Origin: Prinsepia uniflora
Taxonomy: Eukaryota > Streptophyta > Magnoliopsida > Rosales > Rosaceae
Assembly: GCA_032719365.1 (NCBI GenBank)
Contig: CM064872.1
Span: 24,780,140-24,844,139 of the forward strand
DNA: 64,000 bases
Reading direction: 5' to 3'
Shown here: piece by piece, positions 1 through 10,970 of the stretch
Position numbering within the stretch: the first letter of the stretch is position 1
Layout of the letters: every line of letters starts with the position of its first letter
Translations under genes and position numbers: made by a program
The notes under the pieces: generated by a model
Seen by the model: only the letters and a program-made list of their open reading frames with translations
The model's database searches: none
Told to the model about the DNA's origin: nothing

Positions 1-531
1 TGAGTGACACTTGTCACTCATCCAAGTGTGTTCAGTTACCGGGTACTGTTCATTATTATAATATTATTTTAATCGAAGTCTCGGTTCGTTAGTTCGTTTC
101 CTTGACCATAACTTCGTCGTCGAATCTCCGATTTCGGCATGCCGCCTGTCGTTGGATTCGTATCGACGATACCTACGTAACGGTCCTTGGCCCTCGTCCA
201 TCGGACCTCCCGGTCAAAAAGTCAACATTTGGCCCCAAACATGCCAAATTACCAAAATACCCCTCAACTTCCGAACATCATAACTTTCTCTACGAATGTC
301 GGAATCGAACGTGCCACCTGTCTATGAACTCGTGATGTCCCGAACTACGTCACGGGCATCGGTCGAAGTCCATTTGACCGCCCGATCAAAAAGTCAACAT
401 TTTGCCCACGATCAAGGGCAAAACGGTCATTTTGCACAATTTGTCCGATTCCGCCCTACTAAGCACCGTTCAACCTCACTAATCGAGATTAGTCACTAAA
501 CTAATCCCGGAATTCGGGACGGGTCGTTACA
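1..531 (-). mobile_element. R1 downstream (3') LTR, partial, cut by window start
   Basis: This is the U3 end of an LTR on the minus strand. It ends at 531 with the reverse complement of TGTAACGACCCGTCCC, the LTR start shared by most elements here. The same 531 bp recur at 16119-16649, the U3 end of the other R1 LTR, at the same length and with only scattered substitutions, several at CpG sites. It contains the palindrome at 1-20 and the U3 repeat units with TTGAC and TGACG motifs. Short open frames inside it are not genes: they recur in other LTR copies and match no domain I know. Confidence 0.9.
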
Positions 532-544
532 ATCTTCCCTCCTT
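532..544 (-). other. R1 polypurine tract
   Basis: On the minus strand this reads AAGGAGGGAAGAT and directly abuts the LTR start TGTAAC. That is the position of the plus-strand primer in LTR retrotransposons. A second similar tract lies about 57 bp upstream in element orientation (588-605). Confidence 0.85.
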
Positions 545-2594
545 AATAAATTTCGTCCTCGAAATTCCTACCGATCTAATCTCAACGTACTTCCCTCCTT
601 AATTAGTTTCGCTCTCGAAACTCGATTACCCTGATTCCACAAACACCCCGTGGAAAGTGGAATCGACCACGCAACATGTGTACACCCGTACACCAACTAC
701 TTAGACAAAACTTTTCTGCACCCAAAAGTACCACTAGTACTCAAAACGCAACGACTACATTCGACCCCGTCGAATGACTGAAACTACTTGTTTCGAATTT
801 GACACCACTTGTCAAACTTCCCTCTCGTTGACGCAAGAACTCGACGGTTCCTTTCCCACTCCCACTAGGAGTCAGCTGACCCCACTCAACAATCTATGTT
901 GACACATCCTGACAATCTGTCGCCACACAGTTGTTGTCAGTCGAAAACTGACACTAGACTCACTCGTGGCCACACAAGCCACCAACTTACTTGACTTAGT
1001 AAACATTTACCGACCTTTCACACGATCTGTGTGTAATTAAACACATCGGAAATACCATGACCCATTGCATAGTAATGTCCGGCCCACAACTGATCTCATG
1101 GTATCGGAACCAATCCGACTACCAACACGCTCACCGACATACCTCGGGTATAACCCATATACCGTAACCAGACATCACAAGTCTACAAGGTATTGTACCT
1201 CAAACCATGTACGAAGTACACACATCTATCTAGTGACCAGACTACAACCACCTAGGTCACAGCCAAACACGTTTCAACAATGGAGTACATTTGCCCAATC
1301 CAGTATGAGACAAAATGAAACTCCACACATTATTTAGTTACAATTCCGAATCCGGATCCGCAATTTCGTAAGAAATCCCGGATCCAAGCCCAGACATCAA
1401 ATTTTAATTCATATCCAAATCCGAATCCGAAATCATTATTCTGTAAGCTAGCATTTGGAATAATCATTCCGTACCCAAATCCAGAAATATACTTTCAAGT
1501 TCCAAAATCGAATCCTGAATCGTCACCCAGAAATTCGATTCCAAATCCCGAAATCTTGTCACATTTACCATGACACACCCAAAACCGAACCTATCGGTTA
1601 CCCGTTCAATACACTTGATTGACTTCATAGGGAAGCCAATCCAACCCCCACATGTCTAAGGTTGACAGAATTCAACTACCTTGAAAACCTACTCACCCGA
1701 GTAGAATACCATACGGGCCCCACTTCGAAAAGAAGTTCAACCCCGTCATTTACGACTCACATACCCAAGTTCGTATCGATCCTTGTCTTTCCACCTAGGA
1801 AAACCAAGGATGATCCAAGAATGATGACGCCAAAACTCATCCTACGTGGATGCAACAAAACTCACTATACTCACCACGTCATGTGACCCCACATCGTCTG
1901 CCACCAAGCAGAAAATGAGAAATCTCGTTTACCTAATATTGAATACGCAACTCCCCCTGATGACCCCACAACACACATGGGATCACCAACCAATACACGC
2001 TCAACGTACTGGTAACTACAGTCAATGTCTGCTAGGGCAGAAAACAAGAAGTCAACCCCAATGACTTCGGAATACCCATTGCCAAAAAAAAAACGAGCAT
2101 CACTCTCGTTCCCCAATCACAACTCTCCACGGATCTAAGGTTCCAACCATGTTGGAAACAGACATGCTCCCAACGAGATGTCAAGTCTAACCACTAGACT
2201 TCCTACCTCCTCAACTCGCTTGGACAACCACGTGTCCACAATCAATCCGTTATTGTTTCATTCGCACATCCCAACCTTTACAGGTTCAACACTCGGTTTT
2301 CCACGTTCTCAATTACAAAATCCCACATCTATGATAAAAGCCAACAACTCCCCAAATCCACTAATTCTCATGACGTAAGGGTCGTCATCCCAAGATTACT
2401 CAAGTCTCAAATATACCATATTAATCCACTCATCACTTGTCATTTTACCCCTGTCGGGACTTATCCCAACACATTACAATCGCTACTGGATCCCATCCAG
2501 TCCATCACTCAACCACTACTGAATCTCAAACACCGAAAATATGTTCATCATGACAGAGTCACACCCCAACTTGTGGCTCATCGTCAACACCATC

Positions 2595-2700
2595 ATCGAC
2601 ACTAGCACCAGCGCTAGTACTAGCACCAACACACTATCAACAACACTAGTATCAGCACATAGGCACCCATACTAGCATCAGCACAAAAGTATCAACCCAC
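2595..2700 (-). repeat. imperfect GCTAGT/GCTGGT microsatellite in R1 internal region
   Basis: The stretch is built from CACTAG, CACCAG and CAGCAC variants. The same low-complexity patch is found at the matching place in R2 (9056-9090), R3 (18100-18150) and R6 (36470-36510) with different unit numbers, so it behaves as a variable microsatellite carried by the family. Confidence 0.6.
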
Positions 2701-3603
2701 AAACATTCATACTTGCACACCGTGTGTAAATACGACAACCCTGGATCTCCGTTCATACCGAACGACGATCCGTACCTCACGACTATGGGTACCACTATTC
2801 TGACAATCCACATCAGGAAAATGAACGTTCCCTGAACGTCCCCTGATCCCCAAGTATTATAACCACACTAATTACCCTCGATAGCCAGTCATCTCCATAT
2901 GACTTCCGACTAACTGTCATTGCTATCGAGATCCGCATCCACACATCACACCAATACCCGATCCAACACGGGATTCCATAATTTATCTCAGAACCGTATC
3001 CGTAGATCGAATCCCATAGTTCTGCCTAGACTCACCAGAGCCAGCCACATGGTCATCCATGACCTCAACCGCTCGTCGCAGCACAAGTTCTCATCCACCA
3101 GTCACAATTAAGGTTTACCTTTTTAATACTAGAGTTCCACAATCACACCCTATGGTTCAACCAAACCAAACAACTTTCCGTAATATAAAATCCACAACCT
3201 GACCGACCCCGCGGTCCTGACGTCGAATAGACGTCAAATCCAATCCTACCATCCGATCAACGTGGGTTCCACTACTAGGTCATCAGCCAACTCCGATGAA
3301 CCAACATCCCTCACACTAGAAACCACCACAAGGGTTCACATTTTAAATCATTACTCACATGAGGTTCCCCGAACCTGGCTGCACCTAGCAGCACAACAAT
3401 CCAATATCACAAGACCGAACCGACGGTCCCACAATACCAGTTCATCACAATCAACCCCACTTGGGTCGAATCACATTAACGCACGGCGTATCGGGCCAAT
3501 CACACTCCATCCACTATCCAAACCCAAAAAATATCTATCAGGTTGAATTGCAGCCCAAAGAGACATCACACCCTCGACCTGCGCGCACAAAAAGAGCAAC
3601 CGT

Positions 3604-3615
3604 GCTCTGATACCA
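3604..3615 (-). other. R1 primer-binding site (tRNA-iMet)
   Basis: The reverse complement reads TGGTATCAGAGC, the plant initiator-tRNA-Met complement. It lies 3 bases inside the LTR end (TGTCA). This fixes the orientation of R1 and marks 3619 as the edge of its 5' LTR. Confidence 0.95.
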
Positions 3616-3824
3616 AGTTGACAGGACCCATCCCAATCCCCCCGGGATTACCGTGGAATGTGCCCTGCTCCCGTCCAACAAGAGGTGTCAGACAAGGGAT
3701 AACCAAGAGCCACTGCCCAACGGGGCATCCAGAGTGCGCAAGGATCGATGGAGGAGGTGTGCAATGTCCCAGCCTCTGTTGCAATCGCATCCGTAATCAA
3801 CCTGAAGGGCATTAAAACCAAAAG

Positions 3825-3836
3825 CTGTGAGTGGAC
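3825..3836. repeat. R1 LTR, U5-side arm of 12-bp inverted pair
   Basis: CTGTGAGTGGAC at this site is the perfect reverse complement of GTCCACTCACAG at 14820-14831. Without R2 the two arms would lie about 1.3 kb apart and enclose the minihairpin domain of the LTR. Confidence 0.7.
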
Positions 3837-4147
3837 AAAAACCAATAAGTTTATCAAATACAGTTATAAGACATTTATGCCCTCCAATAAAAACGTATGC
3901 ATGCCACGAAAACCAGTAACCAAAACGTTTGCTCAACCGAGCCATTAGGGCCTTAGCCCAAAAACCATTAACCAAAAACCAAGTGTGGGAACTCAGCCCA
4001 AAACTGTGAAATACCACAACTATACATAAACAACCATGTGGGTCACCACCCAAAACCATAAATGAACATCAATCCATTAAAATCATATAATCACAAATCC
4101 ACCCGGAAAGCCATTTCATTAATTCGTATTTTACCATTACCATCACC

Positions 4148-4269
4148 AGCATCCCTGATGCTAGACGTCCCTCACGTCATATCTCACGGTTTCATAAGCT
4201 ACGCGTGCTACCCGGGGTCTCTATGGGTCCATATATCTGACATCTCTGATGTCTGACGTCCCTGACGTC
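4148..4269 (-). repeat. minihairpin array (GACGTC / GCATC type), R1 LTR
   Basis: Four 15-nt units of a 6-bp stem and 3-nt loop lie at 4148-4162, 4164-4178, 4239-4253 and 4255-4269. Stems include AGCATC/GATGCT, GACATC/GATGTC and GACGTC/GACGTC, so the sequence varies while pairing stays. The unit at 4164 has one mismatch. R3 and R5 have five units in the same place. Confidence 0.75.
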
Positions 4270-4486
4270 AATCATAGCAATCCTGCTCCTGAGTCATCAT
4301 ACGGTCCGGCTGCTCCGTATAATGACCCCTCGCAGGCAATGCACCGTGACTTCCCCAGTGTCCCAGACATCTGGAGGAGACCATCATATATCCTTGTATC
4401 CAGATGGTATATGGAAAAACAGTTTTATTAAATCCTTTTATCACATCATTACCATCTGCCCGAAATTTCCATAAAACCATGTAATT

Positions 4487-4745
4487 CCATTTAGGGGTCC
4501 CTGACCCAAAATCACAATTATTAAACATAGGGTCCCTGACCCGAAATCACATTTATTAAACATAGGGTCCCTAACCCAAAATCACATTTATTACCCAACT
4601 GGGCCTCATGCCCGATTTTATGAACCACTGGGCCTACGGCCCGATTTGTAAACCAACTGGGCCCGCAACCCGACTTATAAACCCACCTAGGCCCACGGCC
4701 CGAATTCGTAAATCAATTGGGCCCCTGGCCCGATAACATAACTCA
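4487..4745 (-). repeat. CGGGCC/GGCCCG tandem minihairpins, R1 LTR
   Basis: A run of about 25-40 bp units, each with a GGGYC...GRCCC stem and a short loop, spaced by AACCAATT-like linkers. The array is broken by R2 and resumes at 14478. The same array is found in R3, R5 and S2 with different unit counts. Confidence 0.7.
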
Positions 4746-4749
4746 AATG
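4745..4749. repeat. R2 target-site duplication, left (AAATG)
   Basis: The five bases before the R2 LTR match 14470-14474, directly after the right LTR of R2. This shows R2 is a complete insertion into R1. Confidence 0.95.
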
Positions 4750-6621
4750 TGTAACGACCCGTCCCGGAATTCGGGATTAGGTTAGTAACTAATCATGATT
4801 AATGAGGGTTAATCGGTGATTAGTTGGGCGGAATCGGACTTACGATGCAAATGACCGTTTTGCCCCTATTCGTGGGTAAAACATTGACTTTTTATTCGGG
4901 CCGTCGAATGTACTTCGACCAACGTCCGTGACGTAGTTTGGGACGTTGCGAGTTCATAGACAGGTGGCACGTTCGATTCCGACATTTGCGGTGAAAGTTA
5001 TGACGTTCGGAAGTCCAGGGGCATTTTCGTAATTTGGTTAGAAAGGGGGAAATGTTGACCTTTTGATCGGGAGGTCCGATGGCCAGGGACCGAGGACCGT
5101 TAGGAGGGTCTCGATGCCCTGAGTCCGTAGACAGGCGGCACGCGTCAAACGGAGTTCGATTGACCAAGTTACGGGTCTAGATTGCATGAGGGCATTTTGG
5201 TAAATAGTCCACTGAGGGCAAAATGGTAATTTCCTGCGGGGGGACTGTTGAACCGTGAAACAGAAGGCGCAGCGCCCGTGCCGTGGGTGTCCTGAAATCC
5301 CACAATTGTCTAACCAATTCAGTGACATTGGGGAGATTTATTTATCCCGTTAGTGACATTGAGGATTGTGTGTGTGTGCTGGGCGTGCACGGGCAGGTTT
5401 TAAAAAAAATGGTGTTGGGTCTGTTTTGCGGGAAACAGAGACTCAGTAAGCCTGAGTGAGTTCCCCACGGGTGTTGGGTCGCTTTGCAGCTAATTGAGAG
5501 TGTTGGGAGTGAGAGGGGTCCTTTAACGTGACTGGGGGCTGAAGGGAATGGTCTGTGCTGGTGAATTGCGGAGCACGGGCCTTCGTTTTGCAGAACAGAG
5601 CACTGGGCGTGTGGGAGGATTTAGTTTGTTCAATCCATTCCTGGGACAATGAAAGGGAGACTCAAAAATTAGGGAGAACCAGAGAGTTGGGTAGAGAGGA
5701 GGAATGAGCGGACTGGGTGAGAAAATGCTCTGGAAACCCGAAGTTCTTGTTCAAACAATTCAAAATTTCAATTCAGATTGTAGGCCAGCCCATGGCAAAT
5801 TAAGGCTTCCATGAGTCCTCTGGGATTAGTTCAAGTCGATCGCATACTAGTGGGAAGAGATTTGATGCCGTTTTCGACTCTGAAGGGACCTACTGACCGG
5901 GAAGAAAATCGAGCTTGAGTTGTGGTTTTGGAGGAGTTTAGAGGAGCAATTGGCAGGAGAAACAAGTTCATACGAACACTACGAAGCTTCTGGGTGGGCC
6001 AATTTCAAGTAAACAATCGAGGTAGGTCGAGTTTGATGATTGAACAGTACCCACCTGTTCTTCAAAGTTCGACTTCTAATCGTCTGGATTCAGGTATGTT
6101 GTCACTGATTGGAGGTCACAGGACCCAAATTAGATGCTTGGCAATTCTATTTAACGTTTGAATTGATGCTCATAGGTCGAGATTGATGGATTTCCAGCCG
6201 GGTCACGCCGCGGGTCAATCGGACCCATTTACCAGACAGTCGGGTTGGGACGACGACTGTACCTGGCACTGTAGCTGGCGCGTGGGTGTCACGCGCAGCC
6301 GCTTGCGGCGGCGCGTGACGGCGTGTGGACCCGAATTTCAAGGTGAGTTCAACACGACTTTTGTCCTATACGATGTAACGAACATTTTAGCGTTGGTTTC
6401 GAAATTATCGGACACCGTTTCGATGTGGTTCCGAGGGTCCGAAGCTTTCTATTACGTTTGTAATTAATGATTAATTCCCGGAAAATTTTGGGAAATTAGT
6501 ATGCTGTTATGCAAGCCTTTAGTGACACTAAATTATGTTCTCGGACAGGATTTGGAATTTCTGGAAAATATGGGAAATTACGGAACCGCGTGCGGTGCGA
6601 AACCGAGCCCTATTGGACGGT

Positions 6622-6633
6622 GTGTGAGTGGAC
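6622..6633. repeat. R2 LTR, left arm of inverted pair (GTGTGAGTGGAC)
   Basis: It is the perfect reverse complement of 8036-8047 (GTCCACTCACAC), 1.4 kb away. In R1, R3 and R6 the first base is C and its partner G; in R2 it is G and its partner C. The pair therefore differs from its relatives while staying complementary. Confidence 0.7.
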
Positions 6634-7481
6634 TTGCTTTCAAAATTTAATGCATGCATAAATTATTCTATGATTTTATGATTATGATTATAAGTGGTGA
6701 TTGATTTCGAATCCCGTATTTATCCGTATTCGATTTCCGTATTTATACGTATTTTTACTATATATGTGAAATTACACGTATTTCGAGACTATGGTTACTT
6801 TTGTGCTGAAAAATGGTTTAATGAAAGAGTTTAAATAAAATGGGTGTATGATGATTTAAGAATGTTCTTTACGATTATGAGGGCGATTCACGGTGTTTGC
6901 ACGGTTTTCGAGGTTTTTGCGGTTTTACACGTTTTACGAGATTTGAGTTTATTGTGTTTTGATCAATGTTTGATGTTTGGATTTGGAATGTGAATTGAGG
7001 TTTGCGATTCCGAGGATTTTTAAATTGGATTTTGAGTATGCTTGACTAGACCGGGATTTTAGTGATTATGGTCGTGGTTTTGATGCCCGGATAATGTGAT
7101 TTGAGAAATGAAGTGATTTCAAGGAATTAAAAAGGCTTTGAATAAGATGATTTCTGGTTTGGTGCTTGGGGCAGAAAAGTAACTTGGATTAACGAGTTTT
7201 CAGTTTTCGGAAATTTAAGTGGATTCTTGGTTTGGGTTCGGGATGATGTTTCCGGATGCCGGCTTACGGAATCATTATTGCGAATTCGAATTCGGGAAAG
7301 AAAAAGGATTTAATAATGTGATTTGGTCTGTTTTTGCATGCCCCGTGTTTCATGATGATTTGATTATGGTTGTAAAGTATGATTTGGGGAAAATGAATGT
7401 GGAATTTCGGACCATGGGTCCTGTTGTGAAAAATGTGATTTTGGGATGGATCCCACGTGGTCGTGATTGATGAACTGTTTT

Positions 7482-7701
7482 GGGTTTAAAAACCCGGTGC
7501 TATTGCTGGAGCACGTTTTGAGTTTAAAGACTCGGTTAATTGATGACGGGGGAGGGCCCTTATTGAGTTTAAAGACTCGTGAGTTTAAAGACTCGGTTAT
7601 TGTGATACCCCCGAGGCCTATTGATTCTGTTTTGAGTTTAAAGACTCGTTGAAATCCCGGGAAGGCCTGATTATGCGCACGGTTTTGAGTTTAAAGACTC
7701 G
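7482..7701 (+). repeat. GAGTTTAAAGACTCG hairpin-unit array, R2 5' LTR
   Basis: Six units at irregular spacing: one GGGT-TTAAAA-ACCC (7482-7496) and five GAGT-TTAAAG-ACTC (from 7520, 7565, 7581, 7634 and 7687). Each unit can fold on itself with a 4-bp stem, and the G-C for A-T change at stem position 2 is matched on both sides. The R2 3' LTR has the same array at 13699-13918. Confidence 0.8.
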
Positions 7702-8035
7702 GGCGCACTTGAAATCCAGCAAAATGATTGACTTGTGAATTATTGATGATTTCTGATGTTTCAGTTGAGTTGGACAGTGGTCTGGTATATGGTTGTTGGT
7801 TGGGATCATGTGTGCATTTGGTTTGATTCATGGTTTTGGGCTGTGGCCCTGTGTTCATGATCGCGGGCTATGACCCGAAGGTTAAGAAAAGGAAAATGTT
7901 TCTGATCTTTCATATATGGATTTCTTATGTTGAAAATGTAACGGATTGCGAAATGATTTTTGTATGCATGCATTGGTTTTTACTTGGAGGGTAAAAACGT
8001 CTTTCCGTAACTGATTTGTAAACTTAATTCTTTTT

Positions 8036-8047
8036 GTCCACTCACAC
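8036..8047. repeat. R2 LTR, right arm of inverted pair (GTCCACTCACAC)
   Basis: This is the partner of 6622-6633. It is followed by a T-rich stretch and CCCTCCAGG, a block conserved in every LTR here. Confidence 0.7.
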
Positions 8048-8245
8048 CTTTTGGTTTTTATTGACCCTCCAGGTCGTGGCGCGTTGTTCGAGGCTGTACG
8101 AGGGGCGGAGGCATGAGTATGTACGTGTGGCTATCCCTGGTTTGGCAAGTACTGAGGGTAACTTGGGGTTTTCAGTCACCTTGCCAGACGGGAGCAGGAC
8201 CGGGCACAGTTATCGATGCCCCTCTCGGGGGCGGTCCTGTCAATT

Positions 8246-8257
8246 TGGTATCAGAGC
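8246..8257 (+). other. R2 primer-binding site (tRNA-iMet)
   Basis: TGGTATCAGAGC, complementary to the initiator tRNA-Met 3' end, lies three bases after the 5' LTR. Confidence 0.95.
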
Positions 8258-10957
8258 ACTAGGTTGCTGATTCTGTTGCCACATCATGCCTCCAAAGCGT
8301 AAGCCTCGTGCGCGACCTGATAGTGAGACGAGTAGGCGAGGGCGTTTGGGACCTCGTGTCAAATCCCGGATGAGATTGACCCTGGTTTGAGGGTCAGATG
8401 TCGGGTAGTGTACGCTGTGAACTGTGATTTGTGCAACTTGTTGGACCTAAAATTGTGGGAGTTGCAAGGACGAAGAGACCGGTGGCTGGAAGGCCGTATT
8501 TTTGGGCAAATTGTACTTTCTCTTAGGCCCTAGTGGTCGTATAGAATGTGGGTGAACATTGGATATTGCTCGAGAATTGAGTATGTCAGTGATGCCATGG
8601 TCAGTTTGGTTTGAGATTTGACTCAGGAGGAGTCGAGATGTAGATGTGGGACTCACGATGAGTCAGTATTTTTGGGTTAGGAACGGGGGAGGAGTCATGG
8701 TAAGGTACCAAGGCTCGAGAGGAGCCAGAGAAGCTAAGTGAGGAACGTCTGGCACTTAGGATGCCAAGGACCAGTTTATGGTCAGGTAGTGAATGAGTTA
8801 GAAAATTATGGCTTGATTTTGTGGAACAGTGGTCTGGGGTAGATGGCCAATTGTCGGGAGTACTTGGTGTAGTGGTGATAGTTGAGAATCAGGGGGCGAT
8901 CTGAGAACGTTCATCCATCCTGATGTGGATTGTCGGGATGGTGGTACCCATGGTTGCGGGGTACGAGTAGTGATGCGGGATCGTCGCTCGGTATGAGCGG
9001 AGATCCAGGGCTACCCACTGTGCACACGGTGTGCAAGTGTGGATGGTTGTATGTTGGCGCTGGTACTAGCGCTGGTGCTAGTGTCAGTGAGTGAGATTGT
9101 GTTGGGCCACAAGTTGGGGTGTGACTCTGTCATGATGAGAGTGCGTTGGTAATTGAGATTCAGTAGTGGTTGACTCATGGTCTGGATAGGATCCAGCGGA
9201 GATTATGAGGTATTGGGGTAAGTCCCAACAGTGACGAGGTGACAAGAGTTGAGTAATTCCCAGTCAGAATCGGTGTATGTGCCTAATTAGTCATTAAATG
9301 ACGGGAGGTCTAAGTATTGGGCTGATTGTGGACGCGTGGTGGTTCAAGTGAGTTATGGATATAGGGAGTCCGGCGGTTGGACTTGACATATCATGGGGTG
9401 TGTGTCTATCTTCAACATGGGTGGAATCTTAGTTTCGAGGAGAGTTGTGACTGTGAGACGTGAGCGGTGCTCGTTTCCGCATTGGTATTCGATATTCGGA
9501 AGTCATCGGGGTTGACTTCTTACCTTCTGCCCTGGCAGACGTCGATCGCAGGTACCAGTACGTTGAGCGTGTATTGGGTGGTGGACCCATGAGTGTTTTG
9601 GGGTAAACGGGATTCCCATTTCCTGCTTGGTGGCAGACGATGTTGGATGTTTGGTACCGTGGGTGCAGAGAGTTGTGTTGCTCTCACATGGGATGGATGT
9701 TGATGACATCATATTGGATCATCCTTGGTCTCTCCTAGGTGGAGTGGCAGGGATCGATATGAGGTTGTGGGCCTTGGGCATGGTGACAATCTAGGATCGT
9801 GGTGTTACTAGTTGGGTGACGCAGTAACGGACTCGAATTATGATCGCCTTGATCAGGCTAGGTGAAGAGCTTATCGCTCTGTCGTAAATGTTTAGATACG
9901 AGGATTGTTGGATGGAACTTCATTTCTACGTTAATCCGTACTCGAGCGAGTGGGAACGCCTATGTTTGGACTCGAGGTTTGCTCTGTGGATGAGTGGATA
10001 CCCAACAGGGTCTAAGTGGTCAGTCATAGAGATGGGCGATTGGGATTGGCTTCTTTTCGAAGTCAATCGGATGTGACGTAGTGACCGTTGAGCGAGTATT
10101 GATTCGGGGTTGGTGCGCCTCGGAAATTGTGAGTGAGATTTGATGGCCTTTCAGCATGACTGTACACGCCTTGGTGAGCGTGCTTGGATTGGGTATATCT
10201 TGGATGACGTGTTTGGGGGTTGATTTTGTGCTACTGATCGGGTGACCATGGGATCCTAAATGGATGATGAGTTAGTATGTTCGAGTTGTCTAGTATGGGA
10301 TTGGACAAGAAACCCCAGTGTCAGGTTGTGATTGACGGTGAACCTTGTAGTGGACTGGTTGAGAGATGGTGTGTTGTACGTACCCTGTACGGGGGTACGA
10401 GGATTGTTACCGGACAGGCCGAGTGGTATCTAGTGACGGTACGTGGGGGGTACCAGTGGTGTGGTTGCACGTGTTGGCATTCGGCATAATTCCGACACAC
10501 TTGGTGTTGTTGTGAACTGGATTGTGAGCTTGATATATGCTGCAGGGTTGGGCTAGCCCTGCGAGATGAGATCGTGTTATTGATCTTACGCAATTTTATG
10601 TGACACCAATTGGCTATTGATTACGGCTTTACTGGTGAGGTTTAGTGGTGACCGTTTGACTGGTAGCGTCAGCACGGACTGACGAGCGAGTGTTGGTGAC
10701 TCCCGGTGGGAGCAGGCGTCAAGTGATCATTTTCGCTCGAGGTGGTCGAGTGTGGTCGGTACGACATGAGACTGGTAACGGGACATTTGAGTACAGAGGA
10801 GTAGCTGGTGTACGGGTGTACACGTGTTGCGAGGACGAAATGTTTTCCACGAGGTGGATGTGAGATGAGGATGATTGGGAATTTCGAGAACTGAACTAAT
10901 TTTTAGGAGGGAGAACGGTTGAGTTTTGATCGGTTGAATTTCGGGGGCGAAATTCTC

Positions 10958-10970
10958 TAAGGGGGAAGAT
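10958..10970 (+). other. R2 polypurine tract
   Basis: TAAGGGGGAAGAT directly abuts the start of the 3' LTR at 10971. A related purine tract (AGGAGGGAGAACGG) lies about 60 bp upstream. Confidence 0.85.

Larger units (their letters stand above)
532..3618 (-). mobile_element. R1 internal region, non-coding
   Basis: This lies between the R1 polypurine tract (532-544) and primer site (3604-3615), and is read right to left. No gag, protease, RT or integrase frame is present. It is the reverse-strand homologue of the internal region of R3 at 17127-20195: both have the same GGTACC-bounded hairpin, GACGTTC motifs and CTAGTGCTGGTG-like imperfect microsatellite (here about 2595-2700). It is a non-autonomous, LARD-type interior. 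Any RNA role is inference. Confidence 0.85.
3619..4749 (-). mobile_element. R1 upstream (5') LTR, first part (U5 side)
   Basis: The LTR starts at 3619 as TGACAGGACCC, the reverse complement of the LTR end GGGTCCTGTCA, and is interrupted at 4749 by R2. It continues at 14475. It holds the U5 hairpin, the inner copy of the 12-bp inverted pair (3825-3836), four minihairpins (4148-4269), and tandem CGGGCC-type minihairpins (4487-4745). Its two parts add to about 3.3 kb. Confidence 0.92.
4750..8242 (+). mobile_element. R2 5' LTR (3493 bp)
   Basis: It starts TGTAACGACCCGTCCC and ends CCTGTCA, three bases before the primer site. In order it carries U3 repeat units with TTGAC motifs (about 4850-5250), a GC-rich hairpin with a GCGCGTG/CACGCGC stem (about 6278-6297), the left arm of the inverted pair (6622-6633), a GAGTTTAAAGACTCG array (7482-7701), the right arm (8036-8047) and a U5 hairpin with a TGGCAAG/CTTGCCA stem. 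Open frames inside are non-coding and recur in the other LTR. Confidence 0.93.
8243..10970 (+). mobile_element. R2 internal region, non-coding
   Basis: It contains the primer site (8246-8257) and, at its end, the polypurine tract. I see no gag or pol motif in any frame; the open frames are short and have no conserved residues. It shares with R1, R3, R5 and R6 the GGTACCC...GGGTAC hairpin (about 8943-8965), the CACAC-GTGTG palindrome near 9018-9036, a variable CTAGTGCTGGTG patch (9056-9090) and the pre-polypurine-tract block. Confidence 0.85.

Noticed and set aside
102..335. 77-residue open frame, repeated at 16220-16453
   Set aside because: It lies in the U3 of both R1 LTRs, has no known motif and is duplicated only because the LTR is.
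7482..7701. Short palindromic repeats at intervals, reminiscent of a CRISPR array
   Set aside because: The unit is only 15 nt and spacing is irregular. The whole array is copied in both R2 LTRs and in R7 and S1, and the DNA is a plant retrotransposon.
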